Counted from the first letter of the stretch, positions 1 to 5,208 are shown. The stretch is 5,224 bases of DNA from Actinomycetota bacterium (GCA_009699915.1 WLNG01000122.1:1-5224), one strand, 5' to 3'. Numbers and translations are program-made. The notes: a model not told the origin generated them from the letters alone.

Positions 1-756
1 ACCGCAGCCGTGGAGTACTTCGGCGCCTCTGAGACAGTCAACCTGCGCCTGGATAACGCCACGACCGGGACGATCGTCGGCACCGCCACGTCGAACGCTC
101 TCGGTGCAGCGAGCGCGATCACGGTCACGATCCCCGCCGCCACCAGCAACGGCGCGCACACGATCTACGCCGTCGGCGCAACCAGCGCCAAGCAGGGCAG
201 CATCGCGATCACCGTCGCCCTCCCGACGATCTCGCTGAGCAGTGCAACGATCGTCAACCTGCCAGGTTCGACCAACGCCACGCTCGCGAACTTCGGTGTC
301 TCGGAGACGGTCACGTTCCGCCTGGACGACGCATCAACCGGTGCCTCGCTCGGCTCGAGCACCACGACGAGCGCGGGCGCCCTCAGCGCCTTCGCGATCA
401 CGGTGCCGGCGGGGACCAGCAACGGGTCGCACACCGTCTACGCGGTCGGCGGCACCAGCGCGAAGTCGGCGTCGATCGCGATCACGGTGGACATCGCAAG
501 CCTCTCGCTGGGAACAACCAGCTTCGCGACGCTCACCGGGACTACGACCGCGAGCGCCTCGAACTTCAGCGCGACGGAGACGGTGACCTTCCGCCTCGAC
601 AACTCCTCGACGGGCACCTCGCTCGGGACCACCCCGATGTCCAGCGGCGCCGGCTCGCGGAGCCTGACGATCCCGACGAACCTCACCAATGGCGCTCACA
701 CCGTCTACGCCATCGGCGGAACGAGCGGCAAGATCGCCTCGGCTGCTTTCACCGTC
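1..756 (+). repeat. Three tandem Ig-like repeat units, 273-bp (91-residue) period
   Basis: Units run 1-216 (truncated by the window edge), 217-489 and 490-756. The E-T-V landmark codons start at 31, 304 and 577, exactly 273 bp apart each time. The closing T-V codons of units 1 and 2 are also 273 bp apart, while unit 3 is two codons shorter. Similarity is clear at the DNA level around the H-T-[IV]-Y-A motif (about 150-190, 425-465 and 695-735), so the units arose by duplication. More units probably precede the window. Confidence 0.85.
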
Positions 757-1287
757 ACCGCTGCAGAAGCGACCAACGCCGCTGCCTCGCCGCTGCTGAT
801 CACCAACAAGGGTGGCGCGGGCAGCACGTCGCGTCAGGCCGAGGTCGGCGACACGATCACCGTCAGCTTCGACAGCCGCCTGCGCCCGGCGAGCATCTGC
901 TCGGGCTGGAGCGATGCCAACACCACCAGCACGCAGTCGATCACCACAGCGTCGGTGGTCCTCAACGGCACTGGCACGAACTCCACGATCTCGATCACCG
1001 GTAATCCGACGGGTTGCACAACCTTCAACTTCGGCACGATCGACCTCGGTCGCAGCGACTTCACCAACGGCGCGAACACGACATTCGCCAGCAGCACGGT
1101 TGCCTGGGACCCGGTCAACAAGCAGATCAAGATCACCCTCGGGACGGTGAGCGGCACGAACAACACCGTTAGGGCGCCGAACGGCATCACGGCCACGGCG
1201 ACGTTCACGCAGTCCGCGAACCTCCTGTCCGAGGCCGGCGCCAGCGTCAGCGGCACCTGGACGTTCTCGGGCCAGACCTTCTTCTAA
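1..1287 (+). CDS. Ig-like tandem-repeat surface/secreted protein, 3' part (5' partial)
   Basis: The frame is open from the first base, so the true start and any signal peptide lie upstream; 428 residues are visible before the TAA stop. Residues 1-252 are repeats that each carry the same landmarks: an E-T-V-x-x-R-L-D strand, an S/T-T-G turn, an S/T-N-G-x-H-T-[IV]-Y-A-[VI]-G-[GA]-T-S motif and a closing [IF]-T-V strand. This alternating hydrophobic and Thr/Ser pattern is typical of extracellular beta-sandwich (Ig-like) domains. Residues from about 264 to 428 are a different, non-repeated domain with two cysteines (I-C-S-G-W and T-G-C-T-T), ending G-Q-T-F-F. I see no LPxTG motif, no C-terminal membrane helix and no catalytic motif. 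The likely role is a cell-surface, adhesin-like or structural exported protein, inferred from composition and fold pattern only; I do not recognise a named family. The convergent neighbour downstream suggests that transcription ends here. Confidence 0.8.
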   Translation, partial: TAAVEYFGASETVNLRLDNATTGTIVGTATSNALGAASAITVTIPAATSNGAHTIYAVGATSAKQGSIAITVALPTISLSSATIVNLPGSTNATLANFGVSETVTFRLDDASTGASLGSSTTTSAGALSAFAITVPAGTSNGSHTVYAVGGTSAKSASIAITVDIASLSLGTTSFATLTGTTTASASNFSATETVTFRLDNSSTGTSLGTTPMSSGAGSRSLTIPTNLTNGAHTVYAIGGTSGKIASAAFTVTAAEATNAAASPLLITNKGGAGSTSRQAEVGDTITVSFDSRLRPASICSGWSDANTTSTQSITTASVVLNGTGTNSTISITGNPTGCTTFNFGTIDLGRSDFTNGANTTFASSTVAWDPVNKQIKITLGTVSGTNNTVRAPNGITATATFTQSANLLSEAGASVSGTWTFSGQTFF

Positions 1288-1290
1288 GCC

Positions 1291-1323
1291 GGCACCGGCA
1301 TCGGTCCGAGCGTCCGCGCGCTC
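1291..1323. terminator. Two abutting hairpins between convergent genes, possible bidirectional terminator
   Basis: The 48-bp gap between two convergent stop codons holds two adjacent inverted repeats. Positions 1291-1307 form a 6-bp stem with one bulged C at 1293 and a GCAT loop. Positions 1308-1323 form a 5-bp GAGCG/CGCTC stem with a 6-nt loop. No T-run follows on either strand, so a canonical intrinsic terminator is not shown. Location is the main argument; in GC-rich DNA short stems also occur by chance. Confidence 0.35.
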
Positions 1324-1335
1324 AGCTGGCTTGGC

Positions 1336-2259
1336 TCAAGGCGCGATACTGACGCGCGTGAGCTCCTCGGAGACGCTCCAGAGCCGCTCCCTGGTGGACG
1401 GATCCTTCGAGGACGAGCTGCTGGAGACCACCCGCGGCTCGCCGCGGAGCTCTCCGGGCCCTGACGGCCCGACATACGCTCCGGGCCGTAGGTTTGCGGT
1501 CGCCGCGTAGAGCGTCGGAAGTGCCCCCATCGCCGCGGATTGTCCAGTGCGCTTGCCAACCGCCGCGTAGAGCCGTTCGTGCCGCACGCGGCCGTCCATC
1601 TGCGGCGCCACTGCCTGGAGATTGGTGTGCGCATACCCCGGGTGGGCTGCAAGCGAGAGCAGCGACGATCCGGCATGCACCGCCCGAGACTGGAGCTCGT
1701 AGGCGAAGAGCAGATTGGCGAGCTTCGACTGTGCGTAGGCACCCCAACGGCGGTAATGCTCGCGCCCGTTCAAGTCATCGAAGTTGATTCGGCCGATCCG
1801 GTGCACGAGGCTTGCGACCGTCACGACCCGTGGGGTGGGGGAGCCCTTGAGGAGCGGCATCAGCTGCGCGGTCAGCGCGAAGTGCCCGAGGTGGTTGGTT
1901 CCGAACTGCAGCTCGAAACCCTGAGCGGTCTCGCGCCGGGGCGTCGCCATCACGCCCGCGTTGTTCACGAGCAGGTCGAGCTGGGGGAGCTCACGGCCGA
2001 CGTCGGCTGCAAAGCGCGCGATCGAGTCCAGATCAGCAAGGTCGAGGGGGAGGAGCAACGGTTCCTGCTCGGTGGCCGCTCGCCTGACCTCTGCGAGCGC
2101 GCCTGCTCCACGGTCAGCGTCGCGACAGCCCAGAATCACCTGCGCGCCTGCGGCTGCCAGTCCGATCGCAGCATGCAGGCCGATCCCGCTGTTCGCGCCG
2201 GTGACGACGGCGACGCGGCCGCTCTGGTTCGACGTCCACTTGGCGGCCAACTCGCTCAT
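1336..2259 (-). CDS. Short-chain dehydrogenase/reductase (retinol-dehydrogenase-like SDR)
   Basis: This 307-residue NAD(P)-dependent oxidoreductase has a Rossmann fold. The cofactor motif T-G-A-N-S-G-I-G is at residues 20-27. R46 at the end of beta-2 (G-C-R) favours NADP(H), as is usual in this SDR subgroup. D73 sits in P-L-D-L and N-N-A-G is at 99-102. The catalytic tetrad is N122, S150, Y175 and K179, with the Y-x3-K spacing intact. P-G-Y follows the active site at about 209. The C-terminal S-K-D-P-x-x-R-E-R-L-W-x-x-S-E-E-L stretch resembles the tail of retinol/WW-domain-oxidoreductase-like SDRs. The fold and oxidoreductase activity are secure; the substrate (an alcohol or carbonyl, possibly lipidic) cannot be read from sequence. 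ATG at 2259 is chosen because it gives the usual short lead-in to beta-1. An in-frame GTG at 2340 would add 27 Cys-rich residues across the palindromic spacer. The gene is divergent from the phospholipase and convergent with the repeat protein. Confidence 0.9.
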   Translation of the reverse strand: MSELAAKWTSNQSGRVAVVTGANSGIGLHAAIGLAAAGAQVILGCRDADRGAGALAEVRRAATEQEPLLLPLDLADLDSIARFAADVGRELPQLDLLVNNAGVMATPRRETAQGFELQFGTNHLGHFALTAQLMPLLKGSPTPRVVTVASLVHRIGRINFDDLNGREHYRRWGAYAQSKLANLLFAYELQSRAVHAGSSLLSLAAHPGYAHTNLQAVAPQMDGRVRHERLYAAVGKRTGQSAAMGALPTLYAATANLRPGAYVGPSGPGELRGEPRVVSSSSSSKDPSTRERLWSVSEELTRVSIAP

Positions 2260-2277
2260 TACCGGAAGCCTACGGGG

Positions 2278-2283
2278 TCCTCC
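2278..2283 (-). promoter_or_regulatory. Shine-Dalgarno-like GGAGGA, displaced from the SDR start
   Basis: Read on the minus strand, this is a perfect GGAGGA, but 18 nt separate it from the ATG at 2259, well beyond the usual 5-10 nt. No ATG, GTG or TTG lies in frame between them. Nothing closer to the ATG resembles a ribosome binding site. It may be used at long range, or it may be chance in GC-rich sequence. Confidence 0.3.
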
Positions 2284-2295
2284 GGCCCGAGTCTT

Positions 2296-2334
2296 TGCAG
2301 CAGTACTGCATGATTCATGCCCGCAACAGCTGCA
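2296..2334. promoter_or_regulatory. Palindrome cluster in the divergent SDR/phospholipase spacer, candidate operator
   Basis: Two perfect inverted repeats overlap by 2 bp: GCAGTACTGC (2300-2309) and GCATGATTCATGC (2308-2320; 6-bp arms around a single T). An outer imperfect pair, TGCAGC (2296-2301) and GCTGCA (2329-2334), brackets both. They lie centrally in the 127-bp gap between divergent starts, where a regulator could control both genes. Symmetric half-sites of this size fit a dimeric repressor (TetR-, MarR- or GntR-type), but no regulator gene is in the window and I match no known operator. A folded RNA element is an alternative. Confidence 0.45.
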
Positions 2335-2386
2335 GATCACGCGTAGCGGTACTCGATCATCGCCCGCCGTTCATAGGGTGGCGCCA

Positions 2387-2833
2387 ATGACCTCACGCCT
2401 GCCGCTCGCGGCCATCCTCACCCTGACGCTGACACTCGCAGGCCCCGCGCTCGCGCGCGCCACCGACCGTCCCGCACTGACGACCACGGCACGCGCGCTG
2501 ATCGCCATGCCGCATGAGCGCTTCGTTGCTCTTGCGAAAGCCGGGGCAGCGCCGTTCGATTGGTCGACCGACGGTTGCACCGCGACGCCGGTGGTCTGGG
2601 CGCGCACCTTTGCGAAGCCCTGTCGACAGCACGACTTCGGGTATCGCAACCTCGGCTACGGCCTGCGCCTGAGCCCGACCGAGGCGACGCGCCGGTGGGT
2701 TGATCAACGGTTCCACGAGGAGATGCGCAGCGTCTGCGACGCCTCGGTGCGAATCATTCGGCGCCTGACCTGTCGGGCGCGAGCGAGGCTGATGTGGGCC
2801 GCGGTCCGCGTGGCGAACCGCGCGTGGCACTAG
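2387..2833 (+). CDS. Secreted prokaryotic-type phospholipase A2
   Basis: The predicted product is a small (148-residue) exported Ca2+-dependent enzyme that would hydrolyse the sn-2 ester of phospholipids outside the cell. Residues 1-25 form a Sec-type signal peptide: an arginine, a Leu/Thr/Ala hydrophobic core, and A-L-A or A-R-A as cleavage site. The mature part matches the pattern I recall for Streptomyces violaceoruber PLA2: F-D-W-S-T-D-x-C at 57-64, then C-x-x-H-D-F-G-Y-R-N at 79-88. H82-D83 are the catalytic His and a Ca2+ ligand, D62 is the other Ca2+ ligand, and D106 fits the Asp that supports the His. Four cysteines (64, 79, 117, 129) fit the two disulfides of the family. G63 replaces Leu at the Ca2+-loop position. 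The C-terminal region is unusually Arg-rich (residues 122-145), possibly for binding anionic membranes. The start at 2387 is set by AGGGTGG at 2375-2381 and by the signal peptide. The gene is divergent from the SDR. Confidence 0.9.
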   Translation: MTSRLPLAAILTLTLTLAGPALARATDRPALTTTARALIAMPHERFVALAKAGAAPFDWSTDGCTATPVVWARTFAKPCRQHDFGYRNLGYGLRLSPTEATRRWVDQRFHEEMRSVCDASVRIIRRLTCRARARLMWAAVRVANRAWH

Positions 2834-2839
2834 CAGCAG

Positions 2840-2855
2840 CGACGTTCAGTCGTCG
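2840..2855. terminator. Hairpin between convergent phospholipase and GroES genes
   Basis: A perfect 5-bp stem CGACG/CGTCG encloses a 6-nt loop and lies 6 bp after the phospholipase stop, overlapping the GroES stop codon. Only 12 bp separate the two genes. There is no T-run, so terminator function rests on position and symmetry alone. Confidence 0.3.
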
Positions 2856-3202
2856 AGGTCATCGGGGGCGACGGCGTGCTGCTTGCGACTCGCGGCATCG
2901 CCGGCGCGCTCGATGATCCCGAGCAGTTCACCGACGCGGCAGACGAGCAGGCGCTCCTCATCGACTTCGACCCAGACTCCCGCGGACGCCGGAAAGACAA
3001 CGTGATCACCCGGTGCCACAGGCATGCTCAAACCCTGCGCCTGCCACCAGTCGACACCAGGGCCGACATCGAGCACGATCCCGTGCTGCGGCGGCGGCTC
3101 ATGATCGCCGGGCGGCACCAGAAGCCCGGACCGGCGTACGCGATCCGGATCAAGCTCCTTGATCACGACCCGGTCGAAGAGTGGCCGCAGCTGGTCACGC
3201 AT
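2846..3202 (-). CDS. groES: Divergent GroES-family co-chaperonin
   Basis: The product is a 118-residue Cpn10 that would cap a GroEL ring in the cytoplasm. R-P-L-x-D-R-V-V at residues 6-13 is the family N-terminal signature. The mobile loop follows, with S-G-L-L-V-P at 25-30, where L27-L28-V29 corresponds to the hydrophobic tripeptide that docks on GroEL. G-I-V-L-D-V-G-P-G at 41-49, P-G-D-H-V-V-F at 64-70 and an ending L-L-G-I-I-E at 93-98 complete the domain. Oddities: the loop is proline-rich (P-P-G-D at 30-33, then P-P-P at 36-38); V-D-W-W sits at 50-53; and about 20 charged residues ending D-D-L-D-D extend past the normal C-terminus (the usual length is about 95-100). No groEL is adjacent and I found no CIRCE element upstream, so this looks like a secondary paralogue rather than the housekeeping groESL copy. 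ATG at 3202 is the only usual start codon after an in-frame stop 12 codons upstream. Confidence 0.85.
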   Translation of the reverse strand: MRDQLRPLFDRVVIKELDPDRVRRSGLLVPPGDHEPPPQHGIVLDVGPGVDWWQAQGLSMPVAPGDHVVFPASAGVWVEVDEERLLVCRVGELLGIIERAGDAASRKQHAVAPDDLDD

Positions 3203-3229
3203 GGGTTCAAGGATACGGGCGATGCCGCG

Positions 3230-3237
3230 CTCCTCTC
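3230..3237 (-). promoter_or_regulatory. Strong Shine-Dalgarno-like GAGAGGAG misplaced upstream of GroES
   Basis: On the minus strand GAGAGGAG ends 27 nt before the assigned ATG at 3202. At normal spacing (6 nt) the in-frame codon is ATC at 3221-3223, which would give seven extra residues (I-A-R-I-L-E-P) before the Met. Either a rare ATC start is used, or the site is coincidental and the ATG is served by a weak site. Confidence 0.3.
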
Positions 3238-3300
3238 ACAGCTTCACATAACCGACATTATCGAGCGTTGATGCTTGGACCGACTACGACCCGTTTCGAG

Positions 3301-3316
3301 GCCGCAATCTCGCGGC
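3301..3316 (-). terminator. GC-rich hairpin downstream of the Cache-domain gene
   Basis: A perfect GCCGC/GCGGC stem with a 6-nt loop lies 11 bp past the stop of the Cache-domain gene, within the 125-bp gap before GroES. There is no T-run after it on the minus strand. It may end or attenuate the upstream transcription unit and so separate GroES from it. Confidence 0.35.
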
Positions 3317-3327
3317 GCAGTCGCCCC

Positions 3328-3753
3328 TCAGGCAGTGGCGAACGCCACGAGAAAGGAGCCGATGACCGAACCGTCAGAGGCGATGATCGGCTCGTAGTAG
3401 GCGTCGTACTGCGTCCCGAGGATCTCTGCAGGCCCTTGATAGGACTGCCCGTCGCGCAGCGGTGCGAGTGCCGGGCTTGTTGCCTCCAGCGGGGTCGCGA
3501 TTGCGCGCTCTGCGTCAACAATCATCGTCGTTGCGGTGCGGACGAAGCCGTCGCCCTCGGCGACGAGGATCGTCGCCGCACAGCCGAACTCACTCTGTAC
3601 CGACGTAACGATCGGGAAGTCCGGCTTGGGGATGGCGGTGGAACCGAAGTAGAGGACGCCATCTCTCAGCGAGGGCTCGCCGTGGGTCTCTGCGTTCTCG
3701 CGAAGCGCGCTCATCGCGCCATTCAACGCTGCGATCTTCTCCGTGCTGGTCAT
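3328..3753 (-). CDS. Stand-alone soluble Cache-domain protein (Cache 3/Cache 2-like)
   Basis: This 141-residue protein consists almost wholly of one sensor-type domain. After a short predicted helix (about 1-25), residues 32-139 follow the order seen in the membrane-distal Cache domain of many chemoreceptors and sensor kinases: F-G-C-A-A-T-I-L-V (56-64), then G-D-G-F-V-R-T-A-T-T (67-76), R-A-I-A-T-P-L (83-89), A-P-L-R-D-G-Q-S-Y-Q-G (97-107), I-L-G-T-Q-Y-D-A-Y-Y-E-P-I (111-123) and S-D-G-S-V-I-G (126-132). In those receptors the domain is extracytoplasmic and binds small ligands, often carboxylates or amino acids. Here there is no signal peptide, membrane segment or output domain, so the protein should be cytosolic. 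C58 stands where related domains usually have a small or hydroxyl residue. The start is fixed by GAGAGAGG 7 nt upstream (3761-3768). It lies 42 bp after the flavin reductase, probably in one operon. The family call is from pattern recall; function is unknown. Confidence 0.75.
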   Translation of the reverse strand: MTSTEKIAALNGAMSALRENAETHGEPSLRDGVLYFGSTAIPKPDFPIVTSVQSEFGCAATILVAEGDGFVRTATTMIVDAERAIATPLEATSPALAPLRDGQSYQGPAEILGTQYDAYYEPIIASDGSVIGSFLVAFATA

Positions 3754-3760
3754 TACGTAG

Positions 3761-3768
3761 CCTCTCTC
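3761..3768 (-). promoter_or_regulatory. Ribosome binding site of the Cache-domain gene
   Basis: GAGAGAGG on the minus strand sits 7 nt before the ATG at 3753. It is the best-placed purine-rich site in the minus-strand gene series, fixes this start and supports independent translation of the small protein. Confidence 0.6.
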
Positions 3769-3795
3769 GCTGTTCGGCGTGTCGTTGTGAGAAGT

Positions 3796-4281
3796 TCAAG
3801 CTTGCGCGTCGCGGAACGCGCCGTAACTGCCCCGGAAGAAGACGAGCGGCGCAGCGCCATCGGCGGCATCGATCGCGACGACATCCGCCACCACGATCGT
3901 GTGGTCGCCGGCGTCGTGCTCATCGCGGATCCGGCACTCGATCCATGCGACGGCCTCATCAAGCGCCGGGCCGGTGGGCCGATGGTGCCAGGCGACCCCG
4001 GAGAACCGGTCGGCGTCCTTCATCGCAAAGGCCCGCGTGGCCTCCTCGTGGTGCTCGGCCATGATGTTCACGCAGAAGGCTCCGGTGCTGTCGATCGTGG
4101 GCCACGTCGTCGAGGACTTGGCTGGGCAGACGAGGATCAGCGGAGGATCGAGCGAGACGGAGGTCACGGAGTTCGCCGCCATGCCAGTCGGTCCATCGGC
4201 CCCATGGGCGGTCAAGACGGTCACGCCGGTCGGCAGGTTACCGAGGACGTTGCGGAACTGTGTGGGGTCGATCTCACTCAT
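3796..4281 (-). CDS. Flavin reductase family protein (HpaC-like, two-component monooxygenase reductase)
   Basis: This 161-residue protein has the FMN-binding split-barrel fold of the Flavin_Reduct family. It would use NAD(P)H to reduce free FMN or FAD, which is then handed to a partner oxygenase. Motifs: F-R-x-x-L-G-x-L-P-T-G-V-T-V-L-T-A (9-25), G-M-A-A-N-S-V-T-S-V-S-L-D-P-P-L-I (33-49), F-C-V-N-I-M (69-74), F-A-M-K-D-A-D-R-F (85-93), G-D-H-T-I-V-V-A-D-V (125-134) and P-L-V-F-F-R-G-S-Y-G (145-154). The length is normal for the family and nothing is missing. A second in-frame ATG at 4293 would add four residues; 4281 is preferred because its N-terminus fits the family and GGGG lies just before it, but neither has a strong ribosome site. 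It follows the FAH-family gene by 45 bp, so the two are probably co-transcribed. The oxygenase partner is not in the window. Some family members reduce other flavin-linked substrates, so the partner is inferred. Confidence 0.88.
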   Translation of the reverse strand: MSEIDPTQFRNVLGNLPTGVTVLTAHGADGPTGMAANSVTSVSLDPPLILVCPAKSSTTWPTIDSTGAFCVNIMAEHHEEATRAFAMKDADRFSGVAWHHRPTGPALDEAVAWIECRIRDEHDAGDHTIVVADVVAIDAADGAAPLVFFRGSYGAFRDAQA

Positions 4282-4326
4282 GGACCCCAGCATATCCGTG
4301 TACGGACCGCGATCTCCGCGGCTCCC

Positions 4327-5208
4327 CTACTGCGTTTGGAGCGAGGCGAGCGTGTTGCGCAGGACGCCGATCTGTGAGATCTCCACCTCGACGACGTCTC
4401 CAGCCTGCAGGAACAGCGGAGGCTTCCGCGCGACGCCGATCCCGGCCGGAGTTCCCGTCGAAATCACGTCGCCGGGCACGAGCGTGATCAGCGAGCTGAT
4501 GAACTCGATGAGCTGCGCGACCGGAAAGATCATCAGGTCGGTGGTTGCGTCCTGGCGCGCTTCTCCGTTGACGCGGCATTGGATCCGCAGCGACTGGGGA
4601 TCGGCGATCTCGTCCGCCGTCACGAGCACGGGGCCGAACGGTCCGAACGTGTCGGGGGCCTTGCCTGCCGTCCATTGTGGGGTGCGCAGCTGGAGGTCGC
4701 GCGCGGTGATGTCGTTGAACGCGCTGTAGCCGCCGACGTAGCTCAGCGCATCGATGGCACTCACCCGGCTCGCGCGGCGGCCGATGACCACGGCGAGCTC
4801 CGCCTCGTAGTCCATCTGCTCTGTCGAGGGCGGGATCAGGACCAGATCCTCATGTCCGACCAGTGAGGTCACAAACTTCGTGAAGAGGATCGGAACCGGT
4901 GTCACCTCGCTGGGAGCGTTCTTGATCGCTTCGAGCTCGTGGACATGGTCGACGTAGTTCAGGCCGATGCAGATGATCTTCTGTGGGGCGGGGATCGGTG
5001 GCGCCAGCCGGAGCGAATCGATCGGCAGGCCGTCGACCTCCTGCGCTGCCAGCGCAAGCGCATCGCGGCTGCTCTGCGGCTGCTCGAGAATCCCCACGAC
5101 CGTCGCTGCCCAGCGCTCCCCCACCGCGCGCTCGGCGTCCACGACACGGCCGTCGAGCTCGATTCCCGCGCGCAGCGCGTCGTCAGCGACGTAGGTCACG
5201 AGCCTCAT
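4327..5208 (-). CDS. Fumarylacetoacetate hydrolase (FAH) family protein
   Basis: This 293-residue protein has a variable N-terminal region (about 1-70) followed by the FAH catalytic domain. Motifs: G-L-N-Y-x-D-H-x-x-E at 82-91, with H88 and E91 as the probable acid-base pair; L-F-T-K-F at 108-112; D-Y-E-A-E-L-A-V-V-I-G at 133-143, with metal ligands E135 and E137; N-D-I-T-A-R-D at 165-171, with D166 as third ligand; W179 and K183 before D-T-F-G-P-F-G-P; V-N-G at 213-215; P-G-D-V-I at 245-249; and T-G-T-P-A-G-I-G at 251-258. All expected residues are present. Family members cleave or isomerise beta-diketo acids, for example fumarylpyruvate or acylpyruvate hydrolases, oxaloacetate decarboxylases and the HpaG-type isomerase/decarboxylase of homoprotocatechuate catabolism; sequence alone does not choose among them. 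With the flavin reductase next door, a role in aromatic or related carbon catabolism is likely. The ATG at 5208 has a GGGGGG run 5 nt upstream; the gene is complete, and the operon may begin beyond the window edge. Confidence 0.9.
   Translation of the reverse strand: MRLVTYVADDALRAGIELDGRVVDAERAVGERWAATVVGILEQPQSSRDALALAAQEVDGLPIDSLRLAPPIPAPQKIICIGLNYVDHVHELEAIKNAPSEVTPVPILFTKFVTSLVGHEDLVLIPPSTEQMDYEAELAVVIGRRASRVSAIDALSYVGGYSAFNDITARDLQLRTPQWTAGKAPDTFGPFGPVLVTADEIADPQSLRIQCRVNGEARQDATTDLMIFPVAQLIEFISSLITLVPGDVISTGTPAGIGVARKPPLFLQAGDVVEVEISQIGVLRNTLASLQTQ

Noticed and set aside
1..756. CRISPR or satellite-type array
   Set aside because: The repeats are long, in frame and protein-coding with codon-level variation, not short identical repeats with unique spacers.
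834..1256. 140-codon minus-strand open frame opposite the C-terminal domain of the repeat protein
   Set aside because: It is Val/Leu-rich shadow coding caused by third-position GC on the sense strand; no start context or domain supports it.
1540..2313. 257-codon plus-strand open frame opposite the SDR
   Set aside because: The SDR cofactor and catalytic motifs on the minus strand are complete; this frame is an antisense shadow with no recognisable domain.
2260..2340. Upstream GTG start for the SDR giving a Cys-rich N-terminus (C-S-C-C-G-H-E-S-C)
   Set aside because: It looks like a small zinc-binding motif, but the residues arise from the palindromic spacer DNA, and SDRs of this type begin shortly before the T-G-x3-G-x-G motif. 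Conservation of these cysteines in relatives would reopen it.
1961..2386. Upstream in-frame extension of the phospholipase frame
   Set aside because: The extension overlaps the SDR coding region antisense, while the ATG at 2387 has a ribosome site and begins a clear signal peptide.
3203..3327. CIRCE or HAIR heat-shock operator before GroES
   Set aside because: I looked for TTAGCACTC-N9-GAGTGCTAA and CTTGAGT-N7-ACTCAAG and found neither. A GATAAT -10-like hexamer (3257-3262, minus) has no matching -35.
3181..4377. 398-codon plus-strand open frame opposite the Cache and flavin reductase genes
   Set aside because: It is a GC-rich antisense shadow: Arg-rich, low in recognisable motifs, and it covers two minus-strand genes whose family motifs are clear.
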